Below the pieces are notes generated by a model. That model did not search any database, was not told where the DNA came from, and worked only from the letters and a program-made list of their open reading frames with translations. A program made the position numbers and the translations under genes. Shown here piece after piece: positions 34,870 to 46,904 of a DNA stretch of 64,000 bases. The stretch spans positions 6,765,501 through 6,829,500 of the forward strand of contig CP114489.1 in the NCBI GenBank assembly GCA_027186245.1. Direction: 5' to 3'. Origin of the DNA: Coriaria nepalensis (Eukaryota > Streptophyta > Magnoliopsida > Cucurbitales > Coriariaceae). Numbering within the stretch: position 1 is the first letter of the stretch; each line of letters opens with the position of its first letter.

Positions 34870-36000
34870 CATTTACTTCTCTACCAACCTGAGTCTCCCC
34901 TTTCAGGTCCTCTCACAATCACCTAAATTTCCCCGGCTTTTGATGTCTAAGTTTATTTCCTACTAGTTCTCCACTATGTTTTCTCTCATATAATTTCTTC
35001 TTCCCCCTCTCAGGTTCCCTCGTCCTTCTCTATTCAAAAACTCCCCCAAGTGTCCTTCCTTGATCAGCCTTTCAATTTCCCTTTTCAGGTGTAAAAAGAC
35101 TTCTGTTTTGTGGCTGTGATCCCTATGATATTTGCAATATGACCTTCATTCTCGCTAAGCCGGTGCACTTTTCAATGGCTCTGGGGCTCTAAGCAGGTTG
35201 TGATTTACCAATGTGATTTCTAAAGTGATTGTAAATCACTTCAATACATGTCATGAGCGATATGAAGGTGTCTTTGAAGAGCGGTGTCATTCTTTTCTTA
35301 TCAGAGCTCCTCTTTTCATCCTCTATTTTCCTCTTATCTTATTTCCATTCCCCTTTTCCCTTTGGGTAGTCTCTCTTCCTCTTCCTCTCATATCCCCTAC
35401 TATTCTCCCCCCTTTCTCCTTGGATTTTTAATTGAGATATGAGGATCTCTTTAGCTACTCCAATCCTTTTTACCTCTAGTAATACTTCCGCATAAGAACC
35501 GAAGCACTTTTTCCCAGAGTGGCTAATGAACTTTTTGTTAATCATACTTCCCAAGAATGTGTGTGAAACCCCAATATCTCCAGGTCGGTCGGCCTTCTTA
35601 GAAGCCCGGTTGAACTGCTCCACATTGTCCAGCAAAGCTTTCCCCGAGATCTGCTTTATATTGTACACACTCATTGGGGGGGGGGGGGGGGGGGAGTGGT
35701 ATATTAGCTACCCCCCAGAAGTTAGACACAAACAACTACTTCAGCTCTTCAAAAGAGTTGATAGAACTCGATGTGAAGGATCTGTACTAGTGTTATTAAC
35801 TAAATCTAATAACATGATGTGAAAGCACTTGCATATCAGTTTGTTAGACATGGAGTTCATCCTGATGCACGTCTTATATGAGTTGGCATGATCCTGAGGA
35901 TCCTTGGTTCCATCGTACATCAAGGTCAAGGCCTTAAACTTATTAAGTAATTTGGCATTTTTCACCCGCTTGATAAACAGGCTTTCTGGCTCATTCAAAC
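34870..36000 (-). pseudogene. Tat gag, decayed
   Basis: On the minus strand the Gag core appears at 35998-35741 (KFKALTLMYDGTKDPQDHAN, then SYKTCIRMNSM). A central part follows at 35674-35339 (SVYNIKQISGKALLDNVEQF, GERGENSRGYERKRKRD), and a C-terminal segment with YHRDHSHKTE followed by FLHLKREIERLIKEG lies near 35130-35060. The pattern matches Tat-lineage Gag proteins. Frameshifts and a 19 nt poly-G run at 35676-35694 break it. An upstream piece at 36359-36087 is Ser/Glu-rich and may be the N-terminus. Confidence 0.78.
35676..35694 (+). repeat. Poly-G tract, 19 nt
   Basis: The longest of three uninterrupted G runs in the Tat element. It falls inside gag, where it disrupts the reading frame. 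Confidence 0.95.
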
Positions 36001-36643
36001 ACAGAGTTATTTACCACTACTTCTAACTCCTTCATTCTTTTTGTCAGCTCCTGGATAACTTTTGCTTGTCCCCTCGGCTCTTCAGCCTAATTTCTAAGAA
36101 GCATAAGTTCCCTTGATGTTTGGAAGGGGTTCGATTTCCAAGTTGTATCTGTTGAGTCCTCTGACTTTTTCCATGTTGTTATGATTTTTAAATGAAACAC
36201 CGCATCATCTTCTTCAGAGTGGGATCCCCTACCCAATGATGAACCTTCGGGCCCCCCTGCAGGAAGGTGCATGCCCCTATTCCTCGGCTTTTCTCTCCAT
36301 GCGTGCCTTATTTCTACTATGATCTCTGTGATCCTCGAGTCTATAAAACGCTCGACCACTTAGCCAATTCTCTCTTCCAGATCCTTTTCCATCATCTCTA
36401 TGGTCTGCAATATGTCTACTTTATTATTGACCACTAGAGGGATTTGTGGAGGTGTTGGTTGTCTTCTAGTAGTGCTTGCAGAACGCGTTACTCTTCCTTT
36501 AGGTAGGAGATGGAGGACTCTTCTTCCTTTATCTATTTCTCCCCCTTCATTTTAGCTCGTATGCTCTCCCTCACAGTTCTCCATTATCTACACTACTTTC
36601 ACTCATGTTATTGATCCATTGAAACTTCTAAAAGTGAAGAAAA

Positions 36644-36664
36644 CGTCCCAGCGATCGACACCAA
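36644..36664 (-). promoter_or_regulatory. Tat primer-binding site
   Basis: On the minus strand the sequence directly after the 5' LTR, beyond a 2 nt spacer, is TTGGTGTCGATCGCTGGGA. This resembles the TTGGCGCCGTCTGTGGGA primer site used by Tat-lineage elements. It fixes the LTR edge at 36667 and the element's minus orientation. Confidence 0.65.
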
Positions 36665-36666
36665 GC

Positions 36667-37266
36667 TGCTAACGTGGATTTTCGTCCTCTACGAAGGGCT
36701 CCACCACCTATAGTATACTCTAAGATCAGCGCCATCACTCATAAATAAACTGTGGCCAGGGTGGTGGTCGGCTAACCCCGCTCCAATGCCCTAGCTAGTT
36801 TTCTAGAGGAGTGTGTGTAGAACAATAAATAGAAATCGTTATTTAGATCTCACAAAAAATGCATTACCTTCTACTGAAAAATCTATTAGCTTTTATATTT
36901 GGACAAGGTTGGGAAACTCTAAACAGCTTTACACATATCTTGCTCCTATTCATACATGTCGATCCTTCCCTGCTCCATAATGGGTGTCAATACCCCATAT
37001 CTGACACGCTAGGAGTGCGTCCTCCACCTAGGTGTGAATCGCTTTCCACCTATCCACCCCTCATCTTATTCAAGTTTAGGTCCGAGGTGAGTGAAGAAAT
37101 ACTTGGCTCGACCTCATCACTGTCTAGCGCTATGTTATCCTGCCCAGTCTAGTCATCTTCTTCTTTTCCTACTCAATTTCCTCGACATCTGTCGATCCTA
37201 TCTCAGCCTTGGTTTCCCTTACTCATGTTAAGGCTGCAAATCCGAGATTGTCTTGGAATCAGGACC
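36667..37266 (-). mobile_element. Tat element 5' LTR (right copy)
   Basis: Colinear with 25525-26090 but diverged, with small indels including about 14 extra bases near 37232. Its inner edge is TGCTAACGTGG next to the PBS. At its outer edge similarity stops at about 37266 without a convincing TG/CA terminus or target duplication, so it may be truncated. Confidence 0.72.
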
Positions 37267-37584
37267 AAAAAATATATATTTTTCTAAGAATTTAGATTAA
37301 CACTATTAGTACGTTAAATCGTTATTAATTACAATATAGTTCATAATACAATTTAATCATTGGTGATGGAATTGGGATAGAAAATTATTAAAGTGGATTG
37401 TATTTATAGTACATCAATCAACTTTTATCTTACTTATCAGTTTTATACTATTACATCAGATTAATCTTGTGTGTACTTGAAATAGACTGATCCACTATTG
37501 TCCACTAAAAAAATTATCTAAAACTAAAGAGCTCTTCAAACTTTATAAAATGAGCAAAAGACAATTTAAGATCAAAATCAAACT

Positions 37585-38365
37585 TAAAGTATAATTTAGT
37601 ATTATAAAATTTAGAAAGTATAATTTACACTCAAATGGTTTTATAAAGTATAAATAACACTCAAAATCGAATTTTTTTTTTTAATAATTTCAAAAATTAA
37701 CCCCAAATTGAATACTTTTTTTCTATTTCAATCCCAAAATTTAAATTTTAAAAATTTTTAATCCATTTCATTATTTTAAATCAAATTTTTATTTCTATAT
37801 CTTTCTATCACCACCTTTATTAACTACTTCGCCAACAACCACCGCCTCCTAAGATAATCTAAAATTCTAAATTTAACCAACTAAAGATTTAATATTTAAC
37901 TTTAGATCATTAACTTTTATTTTTATATTTTTAACCATACTTTAATTAATTTTCATTAAAATAGTGGCGGCAGAAGTTGAAAAAAATTAAAGTATGATTG
38001 AAAATGTAAAAATAAAAGAATGATTATGAAAATAAATATTAAATTTTTAGTTGATCAAATTTAAAATTTTAGACTATTTTAGATAGCAGTGGTCAATGGC
38101 AGTAGTCGGTGGTGGCATAGTATTTAGTAGAGGTGGTGGTAAAGAGACGTATAAATAAAAATTGTATTTCAAATAATTAAATGAATTAAAAATATATAAT
38201 TAAAATTTTAGGGTAAAAATATAAATTTGTATTTAATTTGAAATCAAATTTTGAAATAATTAAACAGAAAATCCAATTTTGGATATTATTTATACTTTTT
38301 AAAACTTTTTTAGTATAAATGATATTTTATGAAATTTCTCGTACTAAATTATATTATTAAATTAT
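37585..38365. mobile_element. Fold-back element with long inverted arms
   Basis: Two arms of about 360-390 bp (about 37585-37948 and 37988-38365) are imperfect reverse complements. They pair over GTATAAATAACACTCAAAAT with its inverse near 38285, the CACCACCTTTATTAACTAC stretch with its inverse near 38130, and ACCATACTTTAAT with ATTAAAGTATGAT. A loop of about 38 nt lies at 37949-37987. The structure suits a MULE-type or fold-back MITE. No coding sequence or clear target duplication was found. Transcripts across it would form a long hairpin and could feed small-RNA production. Confidence 0.7.
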
Positions 38366-38599
38366 CTTACAAAATTAGAAATTATTTTCCCCAAGTTTTA
38401 GTCAATCTCTTAAAACTTTTAAAATACAAAAATTTAACTCATTTGTCGGTATTTTAATATAAAAATACTTATATAAATAAGAAATTTATTAATTTACTAA
38501 ATTTATAATAGATCGATCGATTAATTTTAATTATATATATTAATTTTAGATATTTATGAAAAAAAAAATGATCTATAAAAAATCCTCTATATAGTAATA

Positions 38600-38930
38600 A
38601 CCAATCAGCATACTAGACTAACAATATATTTAAAATCATTAAAATCTTATTATTTTTACACCCAGCTTGTTATATAGTTTATTTGATATTTAAACCAAAA
38701 TTTTTTTCCCTAGGATTTTCTCTCTTCAAGTTCATCTTCTCTATTTTCCGGCCACCATCATGGGACATGGCCGCCACTATACCGCACCGACTTCTCTATT
38801 CTCCAATCCATTCTCTTTTTCTTCTTTATTTCTCTTTTAAAATATAAAATAAACTATATAACAATGGGTGTAGGTGAAAAGAATAAAATTCTTAATGATT
38901 TTTTAACTATATTGCTGACATGGCGTACCA
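38600..38930. mobile_element. Small fold-back MITE
   Basis: The segment beginning near CAATATATTTAAAATCATT and containing TTACACCCAGCTTGTTATAT is mirrored at the right end by AACAATGGGTGTAGG and AATGATTTTTTAACTATATTG. The arms are about 80 bp with gaps. The middle is pyrimidine-rich and includes CCGGCCACCATCATGGGACA. No open frame is supported, and target duplication was not resolved. Confidence 0.55.
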
Positions 38931-41900
38931 ATTGGACATGGGATATAAATATTTTTATACTAAAATATCAAAAAAAGAATTAATTTCTAATTTTTCAAAA
39001 GATGAAAGAGCACTCTCAATTTTAAAAGTTAGTCTAAGGCTATTTATTTTTAACCAAAGAAAATATAAATTCCACTTCAATTGGTACCCTTGGAACTTGG
39101 AAGCCATTTTTGCACCGCCACCTCTATCTTCACAGCAGCAAATCACTACTAAACATCAATGACATCTTCACTCTCCATCATTGACTACTCCCTCACATTT
39201 TTAGGCAGTCTATTTTTGTAGACACTTTCTCTACCACCGTCATGTCATAATTGTTACAAACATTCAATCATCCAAGTATACGATAGTTATTTGGCCAAAA
39301 AAACAAAGTAAACGATAGTTACCGCCCATATTGATATTAGAATTCCGCAAAAGAATTTTTCATACATGACTCATAAGTATAAGATGACCAATACTCCAAT
39401 TCTAAAAGATAATTCTATAAAATTAAAATTTTGACATTAGGATTGCAGTTCTCACACAAATACCCACTAAAATAAAAATATTGATTTCAACGTAATTTGA
39501 ATAAAGTAATATATTATCCCTTGACTTCTCTCCAAATTTTATATTCGAGGGATATTACGTTTTTTTCTCTTTAGCCAATTAGACGGTCATATGAACTGTG
39601 AAATTGGTTTATTTTTTTGTTTTTGGTCAACACATTGCGACATCTGTATTTTCTTGGTAGTCTACAAGATTCCTTTTGTTTTCTTCTTATCTCTCAAAAA
39701 ATTAGAAAATGGTGTATAATTTTGAATCCTAATTAGTATTGGTGAACCTTTGTCATTCATCATCATCTCACATTTCTTTACTCCTCTTCTATGTGCAAAC
39801 AAAATCTAACCTACTTAAATTAATCTTGCAAGTCATCGATGGTTTACTAATCAACCGATCAGAATTTTACAAGCTTAATGTAAAATTGTCAATAATTGTC
39901 CTGAGGCAATATTATGGCTAGCCACGTCTGCCTCGACGGTTGAGAAAGAGAGTCTACATGGAATTGGAAAAACCTTGCAAGGAAGCCTAGGATTATTATT
40001 AAACAAGAGTTCTCTAAGCCTTCTTCTCTCATAATACAAGTAGTTAAGTATACTTTCCTACCAAACTAGGCAAACCCGGACAATCTTCTAAGATATTTTT
40101 CTTAACAACTCGTATGATGATAGGGTCATATGATTTAACTAAAATATGTTGATGGTATACTTAACCTGAAAGCTATTAATACTTGCAAGACCGATGATTC
40201 ATCTTTTATATATTAATTATAACAGTCTCGATCAGAATCCAAATCTTTAAAATAAGAAAGAGAAAATCTCTAATGTTAAATCTTCATCCCTATGACCCCT
40301 TAATTCCACATCTAGATTGATGGTTTCTTCCATTTCATATCAACAAATTGATTTTTTTTCATCCATGTGTAATTAAAGTCAGACGTTTTAGTCCTTTAGA
40401 CCAATTTTTTCGGACAACATCTGATGCTACATGCTATATTTTTAAATTAAAACAAAATTTACTTTTAAAAATGACATTATAATGTCATGCAAAAAATGTT
40501 ATGTTAGCCTGTTCGCTAAAAAAATAGCTAAAAAAATTAAAACGTTTAATTTTGACTATATAATGACAAAAAAGTTAGTCATAAATTATATAGAACGAAT
40601 TTCAAAAAGTTAAACTATACATAGAATAAAAAAAATTCATAAAGACGATCGAGTTTATTTAGAAAGAACACGCAAAATTTTCAAATATAATACTTTGTCG
40701 ATGAAAAGTTGTAAATTTATTGTGGGCATAACCGACATTCAATTTATGTTAGTTCACTAATTTCGGGCCAATGATCATGTTAAAAGTAATTTTGACATCC
40801 ATTTCCCTTTTTGACTATCAACTGAATCAAATTGTCTACTAAATCTCAAATTTCAATAGGGGGATCTCCTCTTATGTTGACTTACAAATGATGAACAACA
40901 AGTTAGTATAATAACTCATAATATATGTGGGTCTATATGAATTTACATTAACTTATAACTCTTTATTTGTAAATCAATTTTAGTAGAGCTCCCATATTTT
41001 AATATTCTTGTTACACTTTATTGGTAAAGTAAAAAGTTTACTAATTATCAATATATATCAGTTTACCATATAATTAATATCTCTCCTATATGTTTGCAAA
41101 ATGATGTAGCATAAACCAGATTGCCTCTTCTATCTAAATGTTAAATATGAGGCTCTTTTTAATACTCTTAGATATTCTAAGATATACTAATTATCTTATT
41201 GTAAGAATATTATCATGATCTAGTCACACTTATGAAATAGAACCATGCACCTCTAACTTAGTTTTAAAATGATTTCCTCTATTCCTTTGGTTTCTCTAAC
41301 TATACAATTCTAATTTATCTAAGTATGTTAACTTTGAGTCTCCACTTTATGAGATAATTCCAAACTTAGAAATTATTTTAGCTTTAAAATCCTTGTTATA
41401 TTTGATTAGATTTCATTTGCATCTTTTGTTGCAAATTCATCTACAAACCATCATTTTTACTTCATAATTCAAGCTATTCTAGGTGACCCTTGAGTGTAGA
41501 ATGTCCAGGCTGAAATATTTCTTAGGTACTTAATCCAATTTCAAATATTTATATCTCATAAATCATAGCCCTGTTTGGCTTGAAGTTTTGTATGTTTTTA
41601 CCACCATATGTTATATTTCAGTTTAAGATTCGATCGCTTGTTATGTCTTTTAACTTATTCATCCTAACTATACTGTTCACGTATCACTTTAGCTCGGTTT
41701 TGTTTTGAAGGTCAGATTTTAAGGCTAATTTCTAATACTTGGGATCCTCTAAAATTCTGAAATTTTAACAGAATCTCTACCAATGTCTCCTAAAAATTAT
41801 GTAAAAATTGTAGCGCAACATTCGTACATTGCCCTTTCAAAAATTATTTTTCTAACAAATGTCTGAATATGAAGCTCAATTCGTCCAGTTTCATTCTTTT

Positions 41901-43270
41901 ACCTCTATCATAGTATAGTTCAAAAATTCCGGGGCTTGTCTCATTTGAAAGATAACATATTAAGCTTTCATTTTTTATGAGATTTGCTTAACTTGGTTGA
42001 GCATAATAAAAGTTATAGCTTTTCAAACTTACTATTAAGGCTTTCAGAGTGTTAAGTTAATACAAATATTAGAAGCCATTTTGCAATTACATAAGTATTT
42101 ATTCTAATGCTAAAAAAGTATGAGCCTTATATATAGTGTAGCTATATGACTCTAGTTTAATTCTATAAAATCATAAAATATTTCCACAAAATTATCATAT
42201 TCAAGAGTTTAAGGAAGTACCCACTGCTCACGGTTTAAATTCCACCATTTTACAAATTGATTAATTTACTTTGTGAATTTATATCTCAATCTTACCGTTT
42301 AATTTAGATATTTTTATACTTTATGAAAAATTCTATGAATCTGATTTCTAAATTTAATTTTTACCTAATTGTATCATGTATGGATAGTTCAAGATTTCAT
42401 ATATAAATACGAGGGTTGAATCTGTGCATTTTAAGGTGTCAAACTAAATGTACAAAGACTAATTGATTCAACCAAGATTTACCTAGCTTGTTGGATGGGG
42501 AAAAATGAGTGAGTGGTTTTCATATATTTTTTTTATTACTATTTATTATGCTTTCTTGCTAATGCTAATGAAGGCAACTACCCTCCTACTTGGTAGCTAC
42601 TTTTATATTATTTTATCATTTGTATTTATTTATTTAATTAATTATGTATTTATTTACCATTTTGCCCCTTTATCTAACCCTGTCTACCTTTGCCTTTCTT
42701 CATCTTTCTTTATCCTTCCTTTAGCCTCCTTCATCAATCTTCATATTTTCTATATCCTCCTTTTTCATTCTTCATCATTCTTAATTATTCTTCATCTTCC
42801 TTAATCTTTGCTTTATCATTCCTAGTCATTCTTAATCTACCAAAATCAGTTATAATTGGCTCAAAGTTGATCTAATCGAACTTAATTGACCTAATATATC
42901 CAAGTTGTTCCTAATCAACCCTAGTCGATCTAATCATTCTAATTCGTTCAACCTCAACTATAGCTTAATCTCTTAATTTTAACTTATGATCTTATGGGAG
43001 GGTAATCACCTGAAATTATTTTTGTACCTCTAGACGATAGGATTTATATACATTCAAAATTTTTCCTTGATTGACCGGATATAATTTATTCTCTACTGAT
43101 TCAACGTAGTTAAAGTTCGTGAGGTATCACAGTTGCTTAGTAAATTTTTGAATCTTATTCCAAAAGAGATACCACACCAACTCCCCCCAACGTGAGAAAT
43201 TTAATATTCCATCGACTTAGTATCGGGTTTCGCATTACCTAATTTACCATATTGTTGCATGAGTCCCACC
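38931..43270. other. AT-rich intergenic DNA
   Basis: About 4.3 kb with no supported gene. Small frames near 38920-39160, 39740-39920 and 42505-42875 are AT-rich and lack recognisable motifs. The stretch 41250-43250, with segments such as ATCTCATAAATCATAGCCC and CTCATTTGAAAGATAACAT, has the look of old LTR sequence upstream of the gypsy fragment. I could not place its ends. Confidence 0.4.
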
Positions 43271-43379
43271 AAACATGTACTGTTGTAGTGCCAAGGGTAG
43301 GATTTAATGGACCAGGGTTTTATCTAAGAGAAAGTCTTAGCCCGAGCATGGTACAACCTCTTTTGTTATCAAGGAAATA

Positions 43380-43920
43380 TACGAGTTGATGGATGTGCAT
43401 TGATAGTTGAGCCATCAATAAAATTATTTTTAAATACCATTTTCCAATTCCCCGACTAGATAATATGTTGGATTTACTAAGTGGAGTGTCGATTTGTACT
43501 AAAATGGACTTTCAAAGTGGATATCACAAATATCGATCGCACCCAGACAACAAATGGAAGATTGTTCAAGAAAAATAATGGTCTCTACAAATGGTTGGTC
43601 ATGCCTTTTGAACTTACCAATGCTTCAAGTACTTTTATTAGGATTATGATCCAAGTTCTTAAATAGTTCTTTGTTAGTTTGTAGTGGTGTACTTCAACGA
43701 AATCCTAATTCTCAGTCAAAGTAAGGAAGAACACATGGATCATTTACATCAGATATTATCCAAGTTGCATATGGAAAAACTTTTTTATCATCAATCATAC
43801 AAAGTGTTTCTTTATGAAATCAGAGATGATCTTTTGGGTTTCATCATTTCTAGTCAAGGCACTAAAGCCGATCCCGCAAAAATTTAAGTTGTGCGATAAT
43901 GGCCCACACCTCGATCATTC
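43380..43920 (+). pseudogene. Ty3/gypsy reverse transcriptase fragment
   Basis: Three broken frames carry RT motifs in order: [19 protein letters not shown] (about 43476-43533), [20 protein letters not shown] (43582-43640), and VYFNEILILSQSKEEHMDHL (43689-43746) followed by KADPAKI. The catalytic motif reads YFNE where a YxDD/FxDD type is expected. Traces of the connection domain (WPTPRSF) continue to about 43920. No LTRs were found, so it is an isolated fragment. Confidence 0.75.
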
Positions 43921-44639
43921 TTTGAAGTATGCTTTCACGGACTTATAATATTTTATTGGTATTTTGTTCATTGCATCTATTATATAATTCTCAAGGCCAA
44001 ATGTTTCAACAGTTTCTTCAAAAGCAGCTTTTAATCTAGGTGAATGAATTATTACTAATCGAAGAACATCATTAACACCAAAGCTGGTAGAATTATTATT
44101 GTGCCTACAAGATTGAGAATGTGCTCTTAAAAGATATTAACATCGTATGGAAAGTGAGAACTTAGTCGGAGTTTTTGATTCTTTACACCTCGAATATAGA
44201 AATTCTAGTTCTAATCAAGAAGGAGTAGGATTAGAATATAGTTCTGAAATTTAGAGAATTCAATCTATAATAGCAAATTTGTGATTTTTTTATTATTTTA
44301 TTTTTAGATCTTGTACTGTAGATTGATAATTGGTTTTTCCCTTACTGTGGCCAGAAGATATTTTTTCACTGAAAATCATTTTATATATTAAAACATTTCG
44401 ATTAATGTAAGATCTTTTTTTGGCCAAACAATATTTTTACAATTTATTTATAATTTTAATTATTAATAGTGCATGAACTACCTTTTCATCTACTCGTCTT
44501 CTTAAGACTTGAGGTATCCAAACTCTAAACCCTCTTATTTCTCCCGGATTTCCTCTCTAATTCGACATCTGCATTCTCCATCTGATATAACATAAATAAA
44601 AAAACATCGAAACATAAGAAAAATATATAATAGTTATCG
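43921..44639. other. Intergenic DNA
   Basis: No gene seen. The first 150 bp may be decayed gypsy sequence. The rest is AT-rich. Confidence 0.4.
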
Positions 44640-44793
44640 ACCTTTCGACATGGCATGGACCGGCCCACGGGCCGGCACGATACGACACAGGTCCGTTACT
44701 GTGATCGTGATGTGCTGTGTCCGACACATTCGGTGCCATGTTCGACACATTCTGTGCCGGGTCAGATCATACCGGCACGAATTGCTACATCTA
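44640..44793 (-). mobile_element. hAT transposon end fragment
   Basis: Read on the minus strand it begins TAGATGTAGCAATTCGTGCC and continues into GGCACG-rich, GGCCC-rich sequence with the palindrome CGGCCCACGGGCCGG at 44661-44675. This is the composition of the subterminal region of plant hAT elements whose ends start TAGAGGTGGCAA. The other end and an 8 bp duplication were not found, so it is probably truncated. Confidence 0.5.
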
Positions 44794-45059
44794 AAGATGA
44801 CAAATGAAAAAGAATAAGTGAACGATGTCATTTTCTTAATTTTCTTTTTAATAATTAAATTAAAGACTTTTAAATTTTAAAAATTATTAAAAAGAAAAGT
44901 CACTTCTATTTCTTTTATTATTATTATATCTAATTTTAAATATCTTTAAAGATTTACACTAATTTAACAGTATATTATTTTAATTTATGCCGCTAACCTA
45001 ATTCTAAAAAAACAATTTTATTCACATTTTTTAATGGGATTTACGTGTGCCACTAATGT

Positions 45060-45648
45060 CTATTAGTAAAATAAAATGAAACGGCGTCGTCCTGTAGTAC
45101 GAAATCCAGGTTTATTTGCGTTTCTTCTTCGTACTTTCCCATCTTTGATCTTCATCCTTCTGCGTAACAAAAACAGAAAACGATTAATCAGAGACTCCAA
45201 CTATTTCAGAAATCAGCCCTTGATTCTCTTGCTTCTAAATCAATCCCCACTCAAAGCTCGATATTATCCTATATACGCTTCAAATCGAGCCATCTTTGTG
45301 AAATCAAGCCATTCAAGTTCGAAATCAAGCTATATTCAAGTTCGAAATCAAGCTATGACAATCACTTAAGTCTGAAATCAAGATGATTTCTTGGTAATAC
45401 AATTTGTTCTCTCAATCTTTGAGTGTAGTTGATTTATTTGGTAGTGCTTGAGTATAGTTGCGATTCGTTTAAAATTTTTGCTTTTCTGAAATAAAAAATT
45501 ATAAGCAGATTGTGCAGGCTACAGGACAGCAATCTAGTGTTTTTTTCGTTTTTTTTTTTTTTTACTAGAGAATCATTACAGGCGCCTTTGGGATTAAGCT
45601 CCTTGTTATTCCAGAGTATAAATGAGACATAAATTTTTTTAAATCTGA

Positions 45649-45679
<31 letters not shown>

Positions 45680-46315
45680 TTTTCATATGCAGTGAGTGAG
45701 TTCTTCGGGCTTTAGGAGGTTGGGAAGGCGAACTTGACTATTATGGGGACCTCCTTGAATAAGACATTTTTAATAATTCAGATTGGAATCAGATGAGAAA
45801 TGTGAATGTCTCTGCTTTATGATCCCAAATTGCAAACAATTTGAAACAGAATGGGAACTCTGTAGAGCAAGGGTGCAGATAGAAGGCAGTCCTACAGTTA
45901 GTCTTCCTGGTCGAACGTATATAAATTATTATTGTTATTTATTTTTTCTTTTTTATTTTTTGGAAGAAAATAGACTCCATGGAAGCCTTATTTGCCTTGC
46001 CCTACTAAATTTTTTTCTTTACCACTGTTTTTTTCTCAGCATCTTTTTTTTTTTTGTTCTTTTTTCAGCAGCCTTTGAGATGAGCAAGAAATGTTTTCTT
46101 TCTTGGTTTGTGCTTTTGTCTCTACCTTTTCCTCATCCATGACAAGCACCCACCGCCAGCTTGCTCTCCACCACCCTCTTGCTCTCTTTCCCCATCTTCT
46201 TCCTTGTCTACTTGTATTTTCCCTTTCTCTAGACTTTCTTGTAAGAACCTGCAAAACTCATACGAATAGACATTGCTAAGCTAATGCTTATAAAGTTTTG
46301 TTTGATGCTGTCCAG
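45060..46315 (+). other. Possible 5' part of the unidentified gene
   Basis: The region begins with AAACGGCGTCGTCC and a leader-like stretch (45076-45390) that could be a 5' UTR exon ending before GGTAATAC at about 45392. A second exon-like stretch lies at 45779-45911, bounded by ATTCAG and GGTCGAACG. A (TA)n/poly-T run lies at 45648-45683 between them. Reading frames here could not be joined confidently to the downstream exons. Confidence 0.25.
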
Positions 46316-46904
46316 AATTCTGTTGGAGGGTTTCCGAGTTTTCCGGTCAGCATTACAATTCAAGAACAACGTAAGAACATTCTCTATGTTTGGATGTCTT
46401 GTTAATCTGTAAGACATCTCATCCCGTCTTTCTCTAGGATAAAGGATGATATACATGTTGTTCAACTGCATCACAAGTAAGTTTTTTTCCTTGATATTGA
46501 TTGGAAAAATATTTCTTTAAAAGAATATGATGTAATTCTAATAGTGTTCAAATTCGTTATCTCAATGGTAAATAATCGAGGACACCATTCGGACATTCCC
46601 TAGTGACTTTTGCAGCAGCAGCAGAGAAAGAAGGTGTATTTTTCAGAGTGTCTCCTTGCTTTGTGATTTCTGGTATTTTTATCGCATTGTTATATATATT
46701 TTTTACTTGTCATTTCTTAGAGTTTTTTTTATGCATATTCTTCTTTTTCCAATAGCATGGATCCAATATTCTGTCCTATTGATTTCTCTTGAATTTTCCC
46801 TCGAGACTGGAAGATTTATCTTGAATTCAGGTAAGGCTGTGCTTACCAAAGCTGCTGTGGAGTATTTGATTACAAAGAAGAAGAAGAAGAAGAAAGTGGT
46901 ATAG
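46316..46904 (+). CDS. Unidentified gene, four C-terminal exons
   Basis: Four short segments with AG/GT borders have compatible phases and one open frame: 46316-46370, 46438-46476, 46581-46633 and 46831-46904 (stop TAG at 46902). Their translation runs FCWRVSEFSGQHYNSRTT, then IKDDIHVVQLHHK, TPFGHSLVTFAAAAEKEG and KAVLTKAAVEYLIT, ending in a Lys-rich tail. Three independent junctions keeping frame without a stop argue for a real spliced gene or a recent remnant of one. The first intron is only 67 bp. I do not recognise the protein, and the start lies upstream, possibly in 45060-46315. An alternative end splices from the Lys tail at 46898 to an exon at about 46970. There are no membrane spans or known catalytic motifs. 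Confidence 0.45.

Larger units (their letters stand above)
25525..37266 (-). mobile_element. Decayed Ty3/gypsy Tat-type retrotransposon, about 11.7 kb
   Basis: Similar segments at 25525-26090 and 36667-37266 are the two LTRs of a minus-strand element. From right to left it holds the 5' LTR, PBS, leader, gag, protease, RT, RNase H, integrase, a tandem repeat, an antisense ORF and the 3' LTR. The PBS type, the Gag and Pol signatures and the extra ORF between pol and the 3' LTR place it in the Tat (Ogre-like) lineage. A later 1.56 kb solo LTR sits in pol at 31660-33215. Numerous stops make it inert. Confidence 0.85.

Noticed and set aside
42505..42875. Hydrophobic frames rich in Phe, Ile, Leu and Ser
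   Set aside because: AT-rich and T-rich DNA produces apparent membrane-like peptides. There is no start context, splice pattern or known motif.
45783..46142. A 119 aa plus-strand frame as a gene
   Set aside because: Only its first third looks coding. The rest is a Phe-rich translation of poly-T, probably intron. The splice-consistent exons lie further downstream.
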